Assembly: GCA_030447305.1 (NCBI GenBank)
Contig: JAUJPC010000002.1
Coordinates: forward strand, 314,815-378,814
Reading direction: 5' to 3'
Origin: Actinomycetota bacterium
Lineage (GTDB): Bacteria > Actinomycetota > CADDZG01 > JAHWKV01
Length of the DNA stretch: 64,000 bases
Made by a program: the position numbers and the translations under genes. The notes under the pieces are model-generated. The model was given only the letters and a program-made list of their open reading frames with translations. It was not told the origin of the DNA and did not search any database. This document shows, in pieces, positions 54,023 through 64,000 of this stretch. Numbering within the stretch: position 1 is the first letter of the stretch; each line of letters starts with the position of its first letter.

Positions 54023-54036
54023 GAGAAAGTTCTGCT

Positions 54037-54720
54037 TTACCGCTCCAGCACCCGGCCCTTGAACATGCCGGTCTTGATGGCGACGTCTTCGACGTTGCCG
54101 TAGTTGTCCTCGACCTGCTTCCAGTTGACGACGTTCCAAAAGGCGTCGATGTAGTCCGGGCGGCGGTTCTGGTACTTGAGGTAGTAGGCGTGCTCCCACA
54201 GGTCCAGACCCAGAATGGGAGTGTGCCCGCCCATCACCGGAGAATCCTGGTTCGGCAGGCTGAGCACCAGTAGCTTCTTCTGGTCCTTCGTCTTCCGCTC
54301 CCCGGCGGCGATCACGATCCACGCCCAGCCGCTTCCGAAGTGGTTGACGGCGGTCTGCTTGAAGACCTCCTTGAGCTGGCTGAATGAGCCGTACTGCATT
54401 TCGACAGCCGATCCAAGTGGACCTCGGGGCTCGGTGTCTTCCGGGTTGGGGGTCAGGATCTTCCAGAACATACTGTGGTTGGCGTGACCGCCCCCGTGGT
54501 TGCGAACGGGCTTTTGGATCCGCTCCGGCAGGTTCGCATAGTCCTCGAGCAACTCCTCCACCGTCTTCTCGGACAGGCTCTCGCCTTCCATGGCGGCGTT
54601 GAGCTTGTCGATGTAGGTCTGGTGGTGCTTGCGGTGGTGCACCTCCATCGTCTCAGCGTCGATGTGAGGCTCGAGTGCGTCATACGCGTACGGCAGGTCG
54701 GGCAGAGTGTACTTTCCCAT
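54037..54720 (-). CDS. Fe/Mn superoxide dismutase
   Basis: [57 protein letters not shown]. Confidence 0.96.
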   Translation of the reverse strand: MGKYTLPDLPYAYDALEPHIDAETMEVHHRKHHQTYIDKLNAAMEGESLSEKTVEELLEDYANLPERIQKPVRNHGGGHANHSMFWKILTPNPEDTEPRGPLGSAVEMQYGSFSQLKEVFKQTAVNHFGSGWAWIVIAAGERKTKDQKKLLVLSLPNQDSPVMGGHTPILGLDLWEHAYYLKYQNRRPDYIDAFWNVVNWKQVEDNYGNVEDVAIKTGMFKGRVLER

Positions 54721-54818
54721 CTGATTCTCCCCTTTTTTGTGGCGGGCTCGGCCACGTCGCCGCCCAAGAAATCGTGTGATCCACGGTAAATCTACCCCAA
54801 ACCGGTGCTTGGGCAATC

Positions 54819-55298
54819 TCAGGCGTCGCCCAAGGTGTGCAAAAGGATCCGTACCGCTTGTGCAGGAGAGGCGGCGGCGGGGATGGGGGCCGTTGCGTCT
54901 CCGACAGAGGCACTCCAGGTCCCCACGCCGGCGATCGGCTTGTCCAGCTTCAGCGCCAGGGCAATCTCCGACAGGGTGCCGAATCCCCCGCCGACGGCGA
55001 GCACCGCATCACTGCTGCGCACCACCAGCGCGTTGCGCATCTCACCCATTCCGGTCGGAATGGACATGTCGAGGTACCGGTTGCCCTCATAGCGCGAGGC
55101 GCCGGGCAGGATTCCCAACGTCAGCCCGCCGGCCTGCTTGGCTCCCCGGCACGCCGCTTCCATTGCGCCCGCTCCGCCGCCGGTGACCAGGATCGCGCCG
55201 GCCCGCGCGACGCACGCTCCCGCTTCCTCGGCGACCCTCAGTACCTCCGGCGACGCGTCGGAAGGGCCGATGATACTGATGTAGGTTTGCGGAGTCAC
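54819..55298 (-). CDS. TIGR00725-like LOG family protein
   Basis: [48 protein letters not shown]. Confidence 0.88.
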   Translation of the reverse strand: MTPQTYISIIGPSDASPEVLRVAEEAGACVARAGAILVTGGGAGAMEAACRGAKQAGGLTLGILPGASRYEGNRYLDMSIPTGMGEMRNALVVRSSDAVLAVGGGFGTLSEIALALKLDKPIAGVGTWSASVGDATAPIPAAASPAQAVRILLHTLGDA

Positions 55299-55366
55299 CG
55301 GACCTCCCGGGCTTCAGCGAGAGTTGCGATGTTTATATTAGGCAGCCGGTCGAAACGCGGAGGGGC

Positions 55367-56209
55367 ATGATGTTGAACGCGGGGCTCGCGGGGAAGCGGT
55401 ACCCCGCGTCGACCTACGAGGTGACGGCCGACGCCATTCGCAGGTATGCCCAGGCCACCAACGACCTCAACCCCGTGGTGAACTCCGACAATCCGATCGC
55501 GCCGCCCTCCTTCCCCTGCGTTATGGGCATCGCCCAGCTGAACCAAGTGATGTACGACCCCGGGCTGGGAGTGGACATGGCAATGCTGGTCCACGCGCGC
55601 CAAGAGCACCGGCTCTTCGCACCGATCAAGGCGGGCGACCGGATGGAGGTTTCAACTCTATTGGAGGAGGTGGACCTTGCCGACGTCGGTCATACCTTCA
55701 CCGTTGCCACCTCTCTCATCAACCAGAATGGCGATTTGGCCGGTGAGGCGAGGAGCACGATGTTCATCAGGCGCACCGGAAAGGTCAAGGCTTCACCGGA
55801 GAAGACTGAGCGGGGCGAACCGGTTTTCGAAGCCACCGAGGAGGTGACCGAGGACCAGGCCACCCGTTATGCGGAGGCCTCCGGCGACCACAACCCAATC
55901 CACCTGGATCCACAAGTGGCCAGAGGCGCCGGATTTCCGGGCGTGATCCTGCACGGCATGTGCACTATGGCCTTTGCTTCCAAGGCTCTGGTCGACCGCC
56001 TTGCCGGCGGCGATCCCTCCCGGGTCAGGCTGCTGGGGGTCGAGTTCTCCCGGCCGGTGTTTCCCGGCCAGACGCTTATCACAAGGGCGTGGCGGCTCGA
56101 TAGCGGTGGCACCGGCGAGGGCGCAGCGGCATACGGGTTCGAGACGGTCAACTCCCGAGGTTCGGCGGTGTTGAAGTCCGGCCGGGTTGAGATTGTTGAC
56201 TCTGGATAA
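55367..56209 (+). CDS. FAS1-dehydratase-like / MaoC double-hotdog dehydratase
   Basis: N-terminal FAS1-DH region; C-terminal YAEASGDHNPIHLDPQVARGAGFPGVILHGMCTMAF. Confidence 0.88.
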   Translation: MMLNAGLAGKRYPASTYEVTADAIRRYAQATNDLNPVVNSDNPIAPPSFPCVMGIAQLNQVMYDPGLGVDMAMLVHARQEHRLFAPIKAGDRMEVSTLLEEVDLADVGHTFTVATSLINQNGDLAGEARSTMFIRRTGKVKASPEKTERGEPVFEATEEVTEDQATRYAEASGDHNPIHLDPQVARGAGFPGVILHGMCTMAFASKALVDRLAGGDPSRVRLLGVEFSRPVFPGQTLITRAWRLDSGGTGEGAAAYGFETVNSRGSAVLKSGRVEIVDSG

Positions 56210-56282
56210 CAGCTTTGTCCCTGGATTTGGTCAACCCTGACGTTATAGTGAGTTCGTCCACGACAGAAACGGGCTTCTTAGC

Positions 56283-56867
56283 GTGAGTTTTCTCAGAAAT
56301 GCGCTCATCTACCTCGGCTTTGTCGAGGACGACCTCCAGGGCGAGATAGCGTCCTACGGGGACCCTCAGGCCCGGCGGACGGCTCGTCAGCAGGAGCAGG
56401 AACGCTACGAACCGCAGGTTCGGGCCTACGACGAGCGCTGGGAGGGCTCTTCCTCACGTTCCTATGAGGAACCCCGGGCGTACGAGACTACCCGGGCCTA
56501 CGAGTACGAGGAGCCTCGCGAGCCCAGGCAGATCCGTTCGCCGCAGGGCCCGGAACCGCTCGCGTCGGTGCACCAGTTCCCGCCCAGGTCCATGGGCCAG
56601 ATGCACATCGTTCGTCCGGAATCCTACGGCGACGCTCAACAGATCGGTGACCGCATGCGCAGAGGCCTGCCGGTGATCGTCAACCTCGAGGAAGCAGAGA
56701 GCGAGCTGGCCCGCCGCATCGTCGCCTTTGCCAGCGGGCTGGTCTACGGACTGGACGGCAATCTACAGAAACTCTCCCGCCGCATCTACCTGATCACCCC
56801 TGCCGAGATGGAAGTGTCCTCGGAGGACAAGCGCCGTTTGGCGGAAGATACGGGCCTCAGTTTCTAG
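56283..56867 (+). CDS. sepF: cell division protein SepF
   Basis: RPESYGDAQQIGDRMRRGLPVIVNLEEAESELARRIVAFASGLVYGLDGNLQKLSRRIYLITP. Confidence 0.95.
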   Translation: MSFLRNALIYLGFVEDDLQGEIASYGDPQARRTARQQEQERYEPQVRAYDERWEGSSSRSYEEPRAYETTRAYEYEEPREPRQIRSPQGPEPLASVHQFPPRSMGQMHIVRPESYGDAQQIGDRMRRGLPVIVNLEEAESELARRIVAFASGLVYGLDGNLQKLSRRIYLITPAEMEVSSEDKRRLAEDTGLSF

Positions 56868-56878
56868 CGCGGACCTTA

Positions 56879-57883
56879 CTAAGTTCGCAGCACCGCAGCC
56901 CCCCCCACGTTGCCCGTCGCCAGAGCCGCCAGCGCTTTGTCTGCCTTCTCCAGGGGAAACGACTGAGTCGAGATAGCAAGTTGAATCCGGCCGGCCAGGT
57001 CCAGAAACTCGTCTCCGTCTCTTCGGGTGTTGGCCGTGATGGTTGTGAGAGTCTTCTCGTTGAACAGGTCCCGCTGATAGTCGAGCTGTCCGGGGGCTGT
57101 CACGTGGATTCCGGCGACCGCCAGTGTTCCCGAACGATCCAGCGCAGACAGAATGACCGGTATCAAGTTTCCGGCCGGCGCAAACAGGATGGCTGAGTCC
57201 AGTGGCCGGGGAGGCGGTTTATCGGCATCGCTCGCGGATGCGACCCCCAGCTCCAGCGCCAGGCGCTGAGCGGCCTTCGAACGAGTCCCCACGTGGACCG
57301 TTGCTCCCTCCGCCAGCGCCACCTGCGCTGCGATGTGGCCCGACGCGCCGAATCCGTAAATACCCAGATGCCCTCCGCGCGGCAGCTGGGAACGCCGCAG
57401 TCCCCGGTATCCGATGATCCCGGCGCAGAGCAGGGGAGCGGCATGCTCGTCGTCGAAACTCTCCGGAAGCCGGTAGGCGTAGTCGTCGGGTACCAGCGCA
57501 TACTCGGCATATCCTCCGTCGGCGTCCCAGCCGGTGAATCGGGGACTCAGACACAGGTTCTCGTCGCCGCGAAGGCAGAAACGGCATTTGCCGCAGGTGT
57601 GGCGCAACCAGGCAATGCCGACCCGCTCCCCAATGCTGAATCGCCCGGTGCCCGGCCCCAGGGCGTCGATCACTCCCACCACCTCATGTCCCGGGACCAC
57701 TCCGGGCTTGTGGACCGGAAGGTCTCCCTCTGCCACGTGCAGGTCCGTGCGGCAAATTCCGCACGCCGACACCTTCACCCGTATCTCGCCGGGCCCGGGC
57801 TCAGGCGGGTCCACCTCGACCCATTCCAGCGGTCCGGACCGGACGGGCCCCGGGCGCCGGACCTTCCATGCGTGCATCGTCAA
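56879..57883 (-). CDS. zinc-dependent alcohol dehydrogenase
   Basis: CGICRTDLHVAEGDLP, PGHEVVGVID, zinc-site cysteines CGKCRFCLRGDENLC. Confidence 0.93.
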   Translation of the reverse strand: MTMHAWKVRRPGPVRSGPLEWVEVDPPEPGPGEIRVKVSACGICRTDLHVAEGDLPVHKPGVVPGHEVVGVIDALGPGTGRFSIGERVGIAWLRHTCGKCRFCLRGDENLCLSPRFTGWDADGGYAEYALVPDDYAYRLPESFDDEHAAPLLCAGIIGYRGLRRSQLPRGGHLGIYGFGASGHIAAQVALAEGATVHVGTRSKAAQRLALELGVASASDADKPPPRPLDSAILFAPAGNLIPVILSALDRSGTLAVAGIHVTAPGQLDYQRDLFNEKTLTTITANTRRDGDEFLDLAGRIQLAISTQSFPLEKADKALAALATGNVGGAAVLRT

Positions 57884-57986
57884 ATTGTGCAGTTCCCGGC
57901 CGCTTTGTGCCGTACAGGCACATTTCCGGGCACTTTGAGCGCCCGATTGCCACCGTTTTTCCCCAACTCGTTGCTAACGTCTCCTC

Positions 57987-58439
57987 ATGAGGTTGCAAAG
58001 GACCGGTGCGACGCTTCGGCGCGTCATGCTCCTGGCACTCGCCTGTGCGGTGGGACTGCTGGTTGCTTCGTCATGCCAGAGGACGGACGACGGAGCAGAG
58101 GAGCGGCTGTCGAAGATGGAATCCTCGATCGCCCGGGTCAACGGACTGGCCACTCAGGTCCAGACTCTGGAGGGCAAGGACCAGGGAATTGAGGGCCGGG
58201 TCGCCACGCTTGACCAGTCGCTAAACCAGTCCGTCGCCGAGCTGGAGGGCAGCATCAACGAGCTTTCGAAGAAGGTTGCCGCGTCCAGCGGCTCCCACGC
58301 CGAGCTGCGCAAGAAGATCGACGCGGTCTCCGGACAGGTGGGCTCGGTCAGCTCCAAGGTCAGCTCCGTGGAGCAGAAGATCTCTCTACTCGAGACCCGC
58401 TACAACGACCACCTCCGCAAGTATCACAGCGGCGGATGA
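57987..58439 (+). CDS. predicted coiled-coil lipoprotein
   Basis: Signal segment with LLVASSC lipobox-like site, heptad-rich region; 4-nt overlap with kinase gene. Confidence 0.65.
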   Translation: MRLQRTGATLRRVMLLALACAVGLLVASSCQRTDDGAEERLSKMESSIARVNGLATQVQTLEGKDQGIEGRVATLDQSLNQSVAELEGSINELSKKVAASSGSHAELRKKIDAVSGQVGSVSSKVSSVEQKISLLETRYNDHLRKYHSGG

Positions 58440-60229
58440 GGCGGCTTGAAGAAGCTCCTTCGGAGGTTGCCGGCCGCTATGTGATCGCCGGGAGGATCGG
58501 TTCGGGCGGCATGGGCGAGGTATTCCGAGCCCGGGATTCGGTTCTGGGCCGGACCGTGGCTCTCAAGATGCTGCCGTTCGAGCTGGCCATCCAAACCGGC
58601 TTTATTGAGCGCTTCAAAGCCGAGGCCCAGGCGGTCGCGAGGATATCCCACCCGAACGTCGTGCAGGTGCACGACTGGGGACGGGAGAACGACACCTACT
58701 ACATGGTCATGGAGTACATCCGCGGCAAGAACCTGAGGCAGATCCTGGCGTCCACCAAACGCCTTCATCCCCGCCAGGCCGCCCAGGTCACCGGACAGGT
58801 GCTCGGGGCGCTGGGAGCAGCCCATGAGAAAGGCGTCATTCACCGGGACGTGAAGCCGGAGAACGTCGTCGTGGCTATCGACGGCCGCGTGAAGGTCACC
58901 GATTTCGGGATCGCCCGGGCGGCGGAGAATGCGGCGCTCACCGGCGGAATGCTCGGCACCGTGGCCTACGTCGCGCCGGAGCAGGCTCGCGGCGAGCAGG
59001 TCGATCCCCGTACCGACCTGTACTCCACCGGGTGCATGCTGTACGAGCTCCTGACGGGTTCCCTTCCTTTTGAGGGAAACGCCGCGAAGGTGCTCCAAGA
59101 CCACCTGAACGCCCGGGTCCCTGCGCCGTCAATTCTGGCTCCCGAAGTGGGCGAGGCCCTGGATCGGGTGGTTATGAAGGCCACCGCACCCCTGCCGGCC
59201 GACCGCTACCGCTCCGCCGCCGAGATGCGCAAGGATCTGGGGTCCGCCATAGCTTCGCTTCCCGAGGCCCCTCCTCTATCGGCCTTAACCGATGAGTTCA
59301 CCTCCGAGGCCTCGTCCGACAACATCGAAACCGTTATTCCCCAGGCGCCCGTGCGCCGCAAGAGAGGGTGGCGAAAGTGGGCGATCGCAGCCGTCCTCGT
59401 CCTGGCCCTGGCCGGAGGTGTCTTCTACGTCGGTCCGACCCGGGTTCCGTCGATGGCGGGGGAGTCTAGAGCCGTTGCGGAGGAGCGCCTAAATCGAGTT
59501 GGACTGAAGGCTAAGTATTCCGATGTCTTTTCCGATGACGTTCCGGCGGGCGAGGTGATCACCTCCAGGCCGGGTGCCGGCTCCTGGACCAGGCGCGGCG
59601 GCTCCGTCGCGGTGTCGGTTAGTGCAGGGCCGAAGCTCAGCGATGTTCCCGACGTGGTCGGAATGCCGCTCGAGCAGGCGCGGGCTGCAATCCTGGAGAA
59701 CGACCTGGCCATCGGAAAGGTCGACAGGCGGCACAGCATCGAGCCGGTGGACAAGGTCCTCAGCCAGGACCCGACACCGAAGCAGGTTAAGAGCGGGGAA
59801 CTCGTGACGCTCGTGGTTTCTGACGGCCCGGCGATTCTGCCCATCCCGGAGCTGAACGGCAGATCCGTGGACGCCGCGGAGAAGCTGTTGCGTGACCAGG
59901 GCTTCACTCCTGCAAGGAGCTCAGTGTTCAACGAAGCTGCGGCCGGCACGGTAGTCGGCCAGTCACCCGCCGCCGGGCAACCGCATCCGCAGGGAACCCA
60001 GGTCAAGATCTCGGTCAGCAGGGGCCTCCAGCCGTTCCAGGTTCCCGAGGTCAAGGGCAAGTCCTGCACCGAAGCGAAGGGGCAGCTGGAAGGCCTGGGG
60101 ATGAAGGTGGTAGCACAGACCTCCGGCGGCGGACCTGCAAGCTGCGGCGGCAACAAGGTTCTGGAGCAGGATCCGCTTCCCCAGAGCCAGCGCAAGCCGG
60201 GGGCGGAAGCCACTCTGTACGTAGGTTGA
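58436..60229 (+). CDS. Ser/Thr protein kinase with PASTA repeats (PknB-like)
   Basis: IGSGGMGEVFRARD, HRDVKPENVVV, TM, four PASTA-like repeats. Confidence 0.95.
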   Translation: MRRLEEAPSEVAGRYVIAGRIGSGGMGEVFRARDSVLGRTVALKMLPFELAIQTGFIERFKAEAQAVARISHPNVVQVHDWGRENDTYYMVMEYIRGKNLRQILASTKRLHPRQAAQVTGQVLGALGAAHEKGVIHRDVKPENVVVAIDGRVKVTDFGIARAAENAALTGGMLGTVAYVAPEQARGEQVDPRTDLYSTGCMLYELLTGSLPFEGNAAKVLQDHLNARVPAPSILAPEVGEALDRVVMKATAPLPADRYRSAAEMRKDLGSAIASLPEAPPLSALTDEFTSEASSDNIETVIPQAPVRRKRGWRKWAIAAVLVLALAGGVFYVGPTRVPSMAGESRAVAEERLNRVGLKAKYSDVFSDDVPAGEVITSRPGAGSWTRRGGSVAVSVSAGPKLSDVPDVVGMPLEQARAAILENDLAIGKVDRRHSIEPVDKVLSQDPTPKQVKSGELVTLVVSDGPAILPIPELNGRSVDAAEKLLRDQGFTPARSSVFNEAAAGTVVGQSPAAGQPHPQGTQVKISVSRGLQPFQVPEVKGKSCTEAKGQLEGLGMKVVAQTSGGGPASCGGNKVLEQDPLPQSQRKPGAEATLYVG

Positions 60230-60290
60230 CCTCCCGTCAGCGCGGAGATCTTAAGGTTTGAAGCAGGGCTGGGGAGTCAAATAATCGAGC

Positions 60291-60638
60291 ATGGAAGCCT
60301 CTGTCTTCTTCAATCCCGACTGCACCAACTGTCAGACCGTTAAGGGCATCTTGAGCGAGCGGGGAATCGACGCCGAGTATGTCCGATACCTCGAGCAGGC
60401 TCCGACGAGAGCCGAGCTGGAGCGGGTCATGGGCCTTCTGAGCATCGATGATCCGCGGGAGATGATCCGCAGCAAGGAACCCGTCTTCGATGATCTCGGG
60501 CTCGCCTCGGCCGGACGGGACGAACTCCTGGACGCGATGGTGGCGCATCCAATACTGATCCAGCGGCCGATAGTCATTCTGGGCGACAAGGCTGTGATCG
60601 CCCGCCCGGCAGAAGAGGTGTTTACCATCCTGGACTAG
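60291..60638 (+). CDS. ArsC/glutaredoxin-family protein
   Basis: VFFNPDCTNCQTVKGILSERGIDAEYVRYLEQAPTRAELERVMGLL...RPIVILGDKAVIARPAEEV. Confidence 0.85.
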   Translation: MEASVFFNPDCTNCQTVKGILSERGIDAEYVRYLEQAPTRAELERVMGLLSIDDPREMIRSKEPVFDDLGLASAGRDELLDAMVAHPILIQRPIVILGDKAVIARPAEEVFTILD

Positions 60639-60658
60639 TACGGCTTCGGGGTTGAACC

Positions 60659-61696
60659 CTATGTCCGGGAAAAATAAATGCCTATACGCCGTACCATACC
60701 CAGCGCCACCAGGCAGACAAGCCCGATGGCCGGGATCAGTATCTCCACCCTTGGGCCGTCCGCAGCCATACCCGACTCGGTGTCTTCATGGATCTCGGGA
60801 TCCGCAACGTTGGGATTGAGGTCGGGCCGGATGGAGTAGCGGGAGTGAGCCTGCAGCGACGCCAGGTTGGCGAAGCCCCAGTCGTAGAGGGCCGTCGAGT
60901 CGCCGTAGTGGTTGGCAGACCCCATCACGACCGCGATCAGGGTGCGGCCGTCCCGGTGCACAGCTGAGATGAGGCAGCTTCCGGCTCCCCGGGTGAAGCC
61001 GGTCTTGACGCCCATAGCGCCGGGGTACCTCCACAACATCTTGTTGTGATTCATGAACAGGTGATCACGTCCGTCACCCCAGGGAACGACGTGGGTCTTG
61101 GACGACACGATTTGGGCGAAGGTTGGATTCTGCAGGGCTGCCGATGTGATAAGCGCCAGATCCCTGGCGGTGGTCTGGTGGCCGGGTTGGTCCATACCGT
61201 GAGGGTTCATAAAGTGCGTTTCGGTCGCCCCGAGCTCCTTTGCCCGCAAGTTGGCCAGCTTCATGAATCCCGCCTGGGTCCCGTCGGGGCTGATCTTCTC
61301 GGCCAGGGCAATGGCGGCGTCGTTACCGGATTGCAGCATCAAACCCCACAGCATGTCGCCTACCGTCATCGTCCAGCCTTCCTCTGCGAACATGCGCTGT
61401 CCCGGAGCATTCCTGGCTGCATCGGATATGACCGCCGTATCCTCGGGGCTGCCGTTCTCAAGAGCCACCAGACCCGTCAACACCTTCGTGAGACTGGCCG
61501 GCGCCCGGATGGCGTTCTCGTCCCGGGCCCACAGCACGTTGCCGGATTCCATCTCGAGTAGCAGGCCCGCCTGCATCGAGGTATCCGGGGGCGGCGGAGG
61601 TGGAGGGTGCGCTTCCGAGGCCTTGGCCATGGGGGCCAGGCACACCAATAAAAGAAGGATCGTGGCGGCCACCACGGATCGGCGGTTGCTAAACAT
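60659..61696 (-). CDS. D-alanyl-D-alanine carboxypeptidase (S11)
   Basis: PASLTKVL (SxxK), SGN, KTGFT motifs; C-terminal TM. Confidence 0.95.
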   Translation of the reverse strand: MFSNRRSVVAATILLLLVCLAPMAKASEAHPPPPPPPDTSMQAGLLLEMESGNVLWARDENAIRAPASLTKVLTGLVALENGSPEDTAVISDAARNAPGQRMFAEEGWTMTVGDMLWGLMLQSGNDAAIALAEKISPDGTQAGFMKLANLRAKELGATETHFMNPHGMDQPGHQTTARDLALITSAALQNPTFAQIVSSKTHVVPWGDGRDHLFMNHNKMLWRYPGAMGVKTGFTRGAGSCLISAVHRDGRTLIAVVMGSANHYGDSTALYDWGFANLASLQAHSRYSIRPDLNPNVADPEIHEDTESGMAADGPRVEILIPAIGLVCLVALGMVRRIGIYFSRT

Positions 61697-61748
61697 CGGG
61701 AGAGGCCAACCTATTTGACCGCCCGTGCCAATGCAAGGATTGGGGCCC

Positions 61749-62147
61749 TCAATCCCAGGCTTTGAAATCCTGCAGATAACGTTCCAGGTTCGGCGTCAGC
61801 GGAAGACGCGAGAGTTCTTCCCGACCTGCCCATCGGACGTCGGCGGAGTCGTCGCCCGGCCGGAGGCTTCCTCCGGTTACGCCAACGAAGTAAGACAGGA
61901 TCACGTAATGCCGGGATTGCGCCGGATCAATCAGCTCGGCAATCCCGGCCGGTTTGAGCACTTGTACCTGCAGGCCCGTCTCCTCTCCGAATTCGCGGAC
62001 CAGAGCGTCCCTGTGCCTCTCCATTGGGTTCACCCGTCCGCCGGGCAGGGACCAATGGCCGGCGTAGGGGCCACGGCCCCGTTTTGCCAGGAGAATCCTG
62101 CCGGCATCCAATGTGATCCCGGAGACCCCGAGAATGATGTCGCTCAA
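61749..62147 (-). CDS. NUDIX hydrolase
   Basis: GGRVNPMERHRDALVREFGEETGL Nudix box. Confidence 0.95.
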   Translation of the reverse strand: MSDIILGVSGITLDAGRILLAKRGRGPYAGHWSLPGGRVNPMERHRDALVREFGEETGLQVQVLKPAGIAELIDPAQSRHYVILSYFVGVTGGSLRPGDDSADVRWAGREELSRLPLTPNLERYLQDFKAWD

Positions 62148-62161
62148 CGCTTTGCTGAGGG

Positions 62162-63151
62162 CTAAGCCGGGCGCTCTGAGCCGGGCGGTGTCTCTTCCGG
62201 GGTCTGCTCCGGCCGGCGCAGGGGTACCATTCGGCCGTCCCTGCGTTGCTCGACCGATTCAGGCGGGCTGCGGACCAGCAGAAAGAAGTTCGCAAGGATG
62301 GCGGAGGTCACCGACGTCAGAAGCAGTGACGTCAGGTATCCGGATATCCCGGTGACCATTGCGGCCGCCGGCCCCAAAGGTTCGGGAGGCGCGAAGAGCT
62401 CGGCATAAAAGGCGGGCGAGAGGGGATCGGCAGTGGGCTCGGGAGTGCGGCTTATGCTCACCACGCCGGCCGGTCCGGAGACAAAGATCGATATGGCCAG
62501 GCCTAATGCGAACGTCATGAGCAGGAGAAGGAAGAAGTCCCAGACGCGGCCCTTCGTCAGTTGCCAGCTTCTTCTTAGACTCGCCGCAGGGCCGGTTCGG
62601 TCAAGGGCGCTGGCGGGCTGGGAGAGTCCAAGCTTCAGGTAGACAAACGACATGGCAATGCCCAAAAGGGGAAGGCTGAAGAGCAGCCCAAGAAAGATTC
62701 GAAGAAAATCGGTCTCGGACAACCGGAAGGACAGGGCCCGGGAACCTACCGATCCCAGCGAAACGAAGAAGGGGATCAGGGCCAGCCCGGCCGCCACCCA
62801 CAGGACGAGATTGAACAACATTGAAGTGGCGATGTAACGGAGGAGCCCCGTGGAGGCGGTCCGGCGCATCAGGCCTCCCACGCCGGGATCGTTTCCTTCG
62901 GCGTACATGCCGCTGGCAACCGTGACGGCGTACGCCACGACTACGGTCAACAGGGCGCCTACGGCATATCCGGCCAACATGGCGCCCCAACCGGGTCGAA
63001 GTGACGTGTACGCGCCGATGAAAGCAAGAGGTATGCACAGAATCGCCGCCGTACCCAGGCTGGTTACGGCATGGTCCTTGAGCTGCCTGAAGGCCTGGTT
63101 GAGGGCCAGTGGAGCCAGGTTGACCTTCTTGTTTGTCACGGGCCGAACCAT
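62162..63151 (-). CDS. polytopic membrane protein, unknown
   Basis: Multiple TM segments; RSWQLTKGRVWDFFLLLLMTF motif common in membrane-domain GdpD-like families. Confidence 0.7.
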   Translation of the reverse strand: MVRPVTNKKVNLAPLALNQAFRQLKDHAVTSLGTAAILCIPLAFIGAYTSLRPGWGAMLAGYAVGALLTVVVAYAVTVASGMYAEGNDPGVGGLMRRTASTGLLRYIATSMLFNLVLWVAAGLALIPFFVSLGSVGSRALSFRLSETDFLRIFLGLLFSLPLLGIAMSFVYLKLGLSQPASALDRTGPAASLRRSWQLTKGRVWDFFLLLLMTFALGLAISIFVSGPAGVVSISRTPEPTADPLSPAFYAELFAPPEPLGPAAAMVTGISGYLTSLLLTSVTSAILANFFLLVRSPPESVEQRRDGRMVPLRRPEQTPEETPPGSERPA

Positions 63152-63261
63152 CGTGGGACTCCTGACTCCAGTCGGGCCGTTAGGCGCCGCCAACTTTCCC
63201 GCTGAAGTGTAAGTCCGGGAAGCAAGCGCTCGGGATTGGTCCCGATTACTCTAATCACACG

Positions 63262-63651
63262 ATGGCGCCAAGGACGGTTCTCCTGCTTGAGGACAACGAT
63301 TCGGTACGTGAGCTGATAAAGGTTCTCCTCGAGACCGAGGGCTACCTGATCATTGAGGCCAGTGACGGGCAGGACGGCCTCAGCAAGGCGGAACAGCTGA
63401 AGCCGGATCTGATGATCCTCGACCTGGTGATGCCCGGCCTGGATGGGGAGAACGTGCTGAAGACCATGCGGCGGCACTCCAAGCTCTCCAAGGTTCCCGT
63501 TCTTGTGGTTAGCGGCAAGTACGAGTCTCTCGACGCCTTGCGGAGCCAGATAGGGGAGGAGAACATCTTTCCCAAGCCGTTCGAGCCATTCCGGATGCTG
63601 GACCGCATCGGCGAGCTGATCGGTTATCCGGACGACACCACGCCGCTCTAG
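63262..63651 (+). CDS. stand-alone response regulator receiver protein
   Basis: VLLLEDNDSVRELIKVLLETEGY, MILDLVMPGLDG, KPFEPFRML. Confidence 0.93.
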   Translation: MAPRTVLLLEDNDSVRELIKVLLETEGYLIIEASDGQDGLSKAEQLKPDLMILDLVMPGLDGENVLKTMRRHSKLSKVPVLVVSGKYESLDALRSQIGEENIFPKPFEPFRMLDRIGELIGYPDDTTPL

Positions 63652-64000
63652 TCGTCCCGGGGAGGAAACGGCTCAAGGAAAAGTGCCACGCTGGCTGTGA
63701 AGCCGTGGAGGAAGTTCTTTCCGCCGATGGGCCCGATCTCTCCGCCGCAGAACATTCCGGCTACCGGCAGTCCCGGTACGTTGTCCCGAAGGACGTTGAC
63801 ATCGTGGTTCGGAGAACCGAACAGATTCGAACCCCGCCCGTTGCATGTGAATAGCAGCGCACCCACCGGGTCGCGCCCGCCGGTTTGGCCGAGCCGCTCC
63901 TCCAACAGCCCTCGGAAATCGGCGTCGGCCGTGGCGGCGTCCCGGACCTGGAACTGCACTGTCTGACCCACGGTGAGGACGTCACCCACCGAGATGGCGC
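63648..64000 (-). CDS. FIST C-domain protein (5' part beyond window)
   Basis: LLFTCNGRGSNLFG...VPVAGMFCGGEIGPIGGKNFLHGFTASVALF; open at the window edge. Confidence 0.85.
   Translation of the reverse strand, partial: AISVGDVLTVGQTVQFQVRDAATADADFRGLLEERLGQTGGRDPVGALLFTCNGRGSNLFGSPNHDVNVLRDNVPGLPVAGMFCGGEIGPIGGKNFLHGFTASVALFLEPFPPRDD

Overview
A 64 kb gene-dense, high-GC bacterial chromosomal window, probably Actinomycetota (inferred from the rpmE-prfA-prmC-tsaC-rpiB-glyA-wecA-atp-murA gene order, SepF, a PASTA kinase and an ilvB leader-peptide attenuator). Most of it is conserved housekeeping: glnA, nadE, a BCAA operon (ilvB-ilvN-ilvC-leuA-leuB on -, ilvD on +), suf genes, the full ATP synthase operon, murA, nifS-mnmA-ligA, sod, sepF, a PASTA kinase and a D,D-carboxypeptidase. 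I saw no CRISPR array, rRNA, convincing tRNA, transposase or prophage. The best leads are regulatory or architectural: (1) glnA with a GlnR-box-like array upstream, Phe at the usual adenylylation Tyr, and a terminator whose 3' arm is tandemly repeated; (2) an ilvB leader peptide/attenuator; (3) an MMPL transporter whose cytoplasmic tail resembles a TetR C-terminal ligand domain; (4) a 46-aa Cys/His-rich metallothionein-like protein; (5) a 21-bp tandem duplication across the atpG stop codon with an in-frame 22-codon extension; (6) a frameshifted Clp-N protein beside a probably leaderless HTH gene; (7) tsaC/sua5 with no canonical start codon; (8) a set of genes with TAnnnT boxes 6-8 nt before the start codon. 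No clear-cut novel defence or biosynthetic system was recognised. All family calls come from reading the translations, not from database searches.
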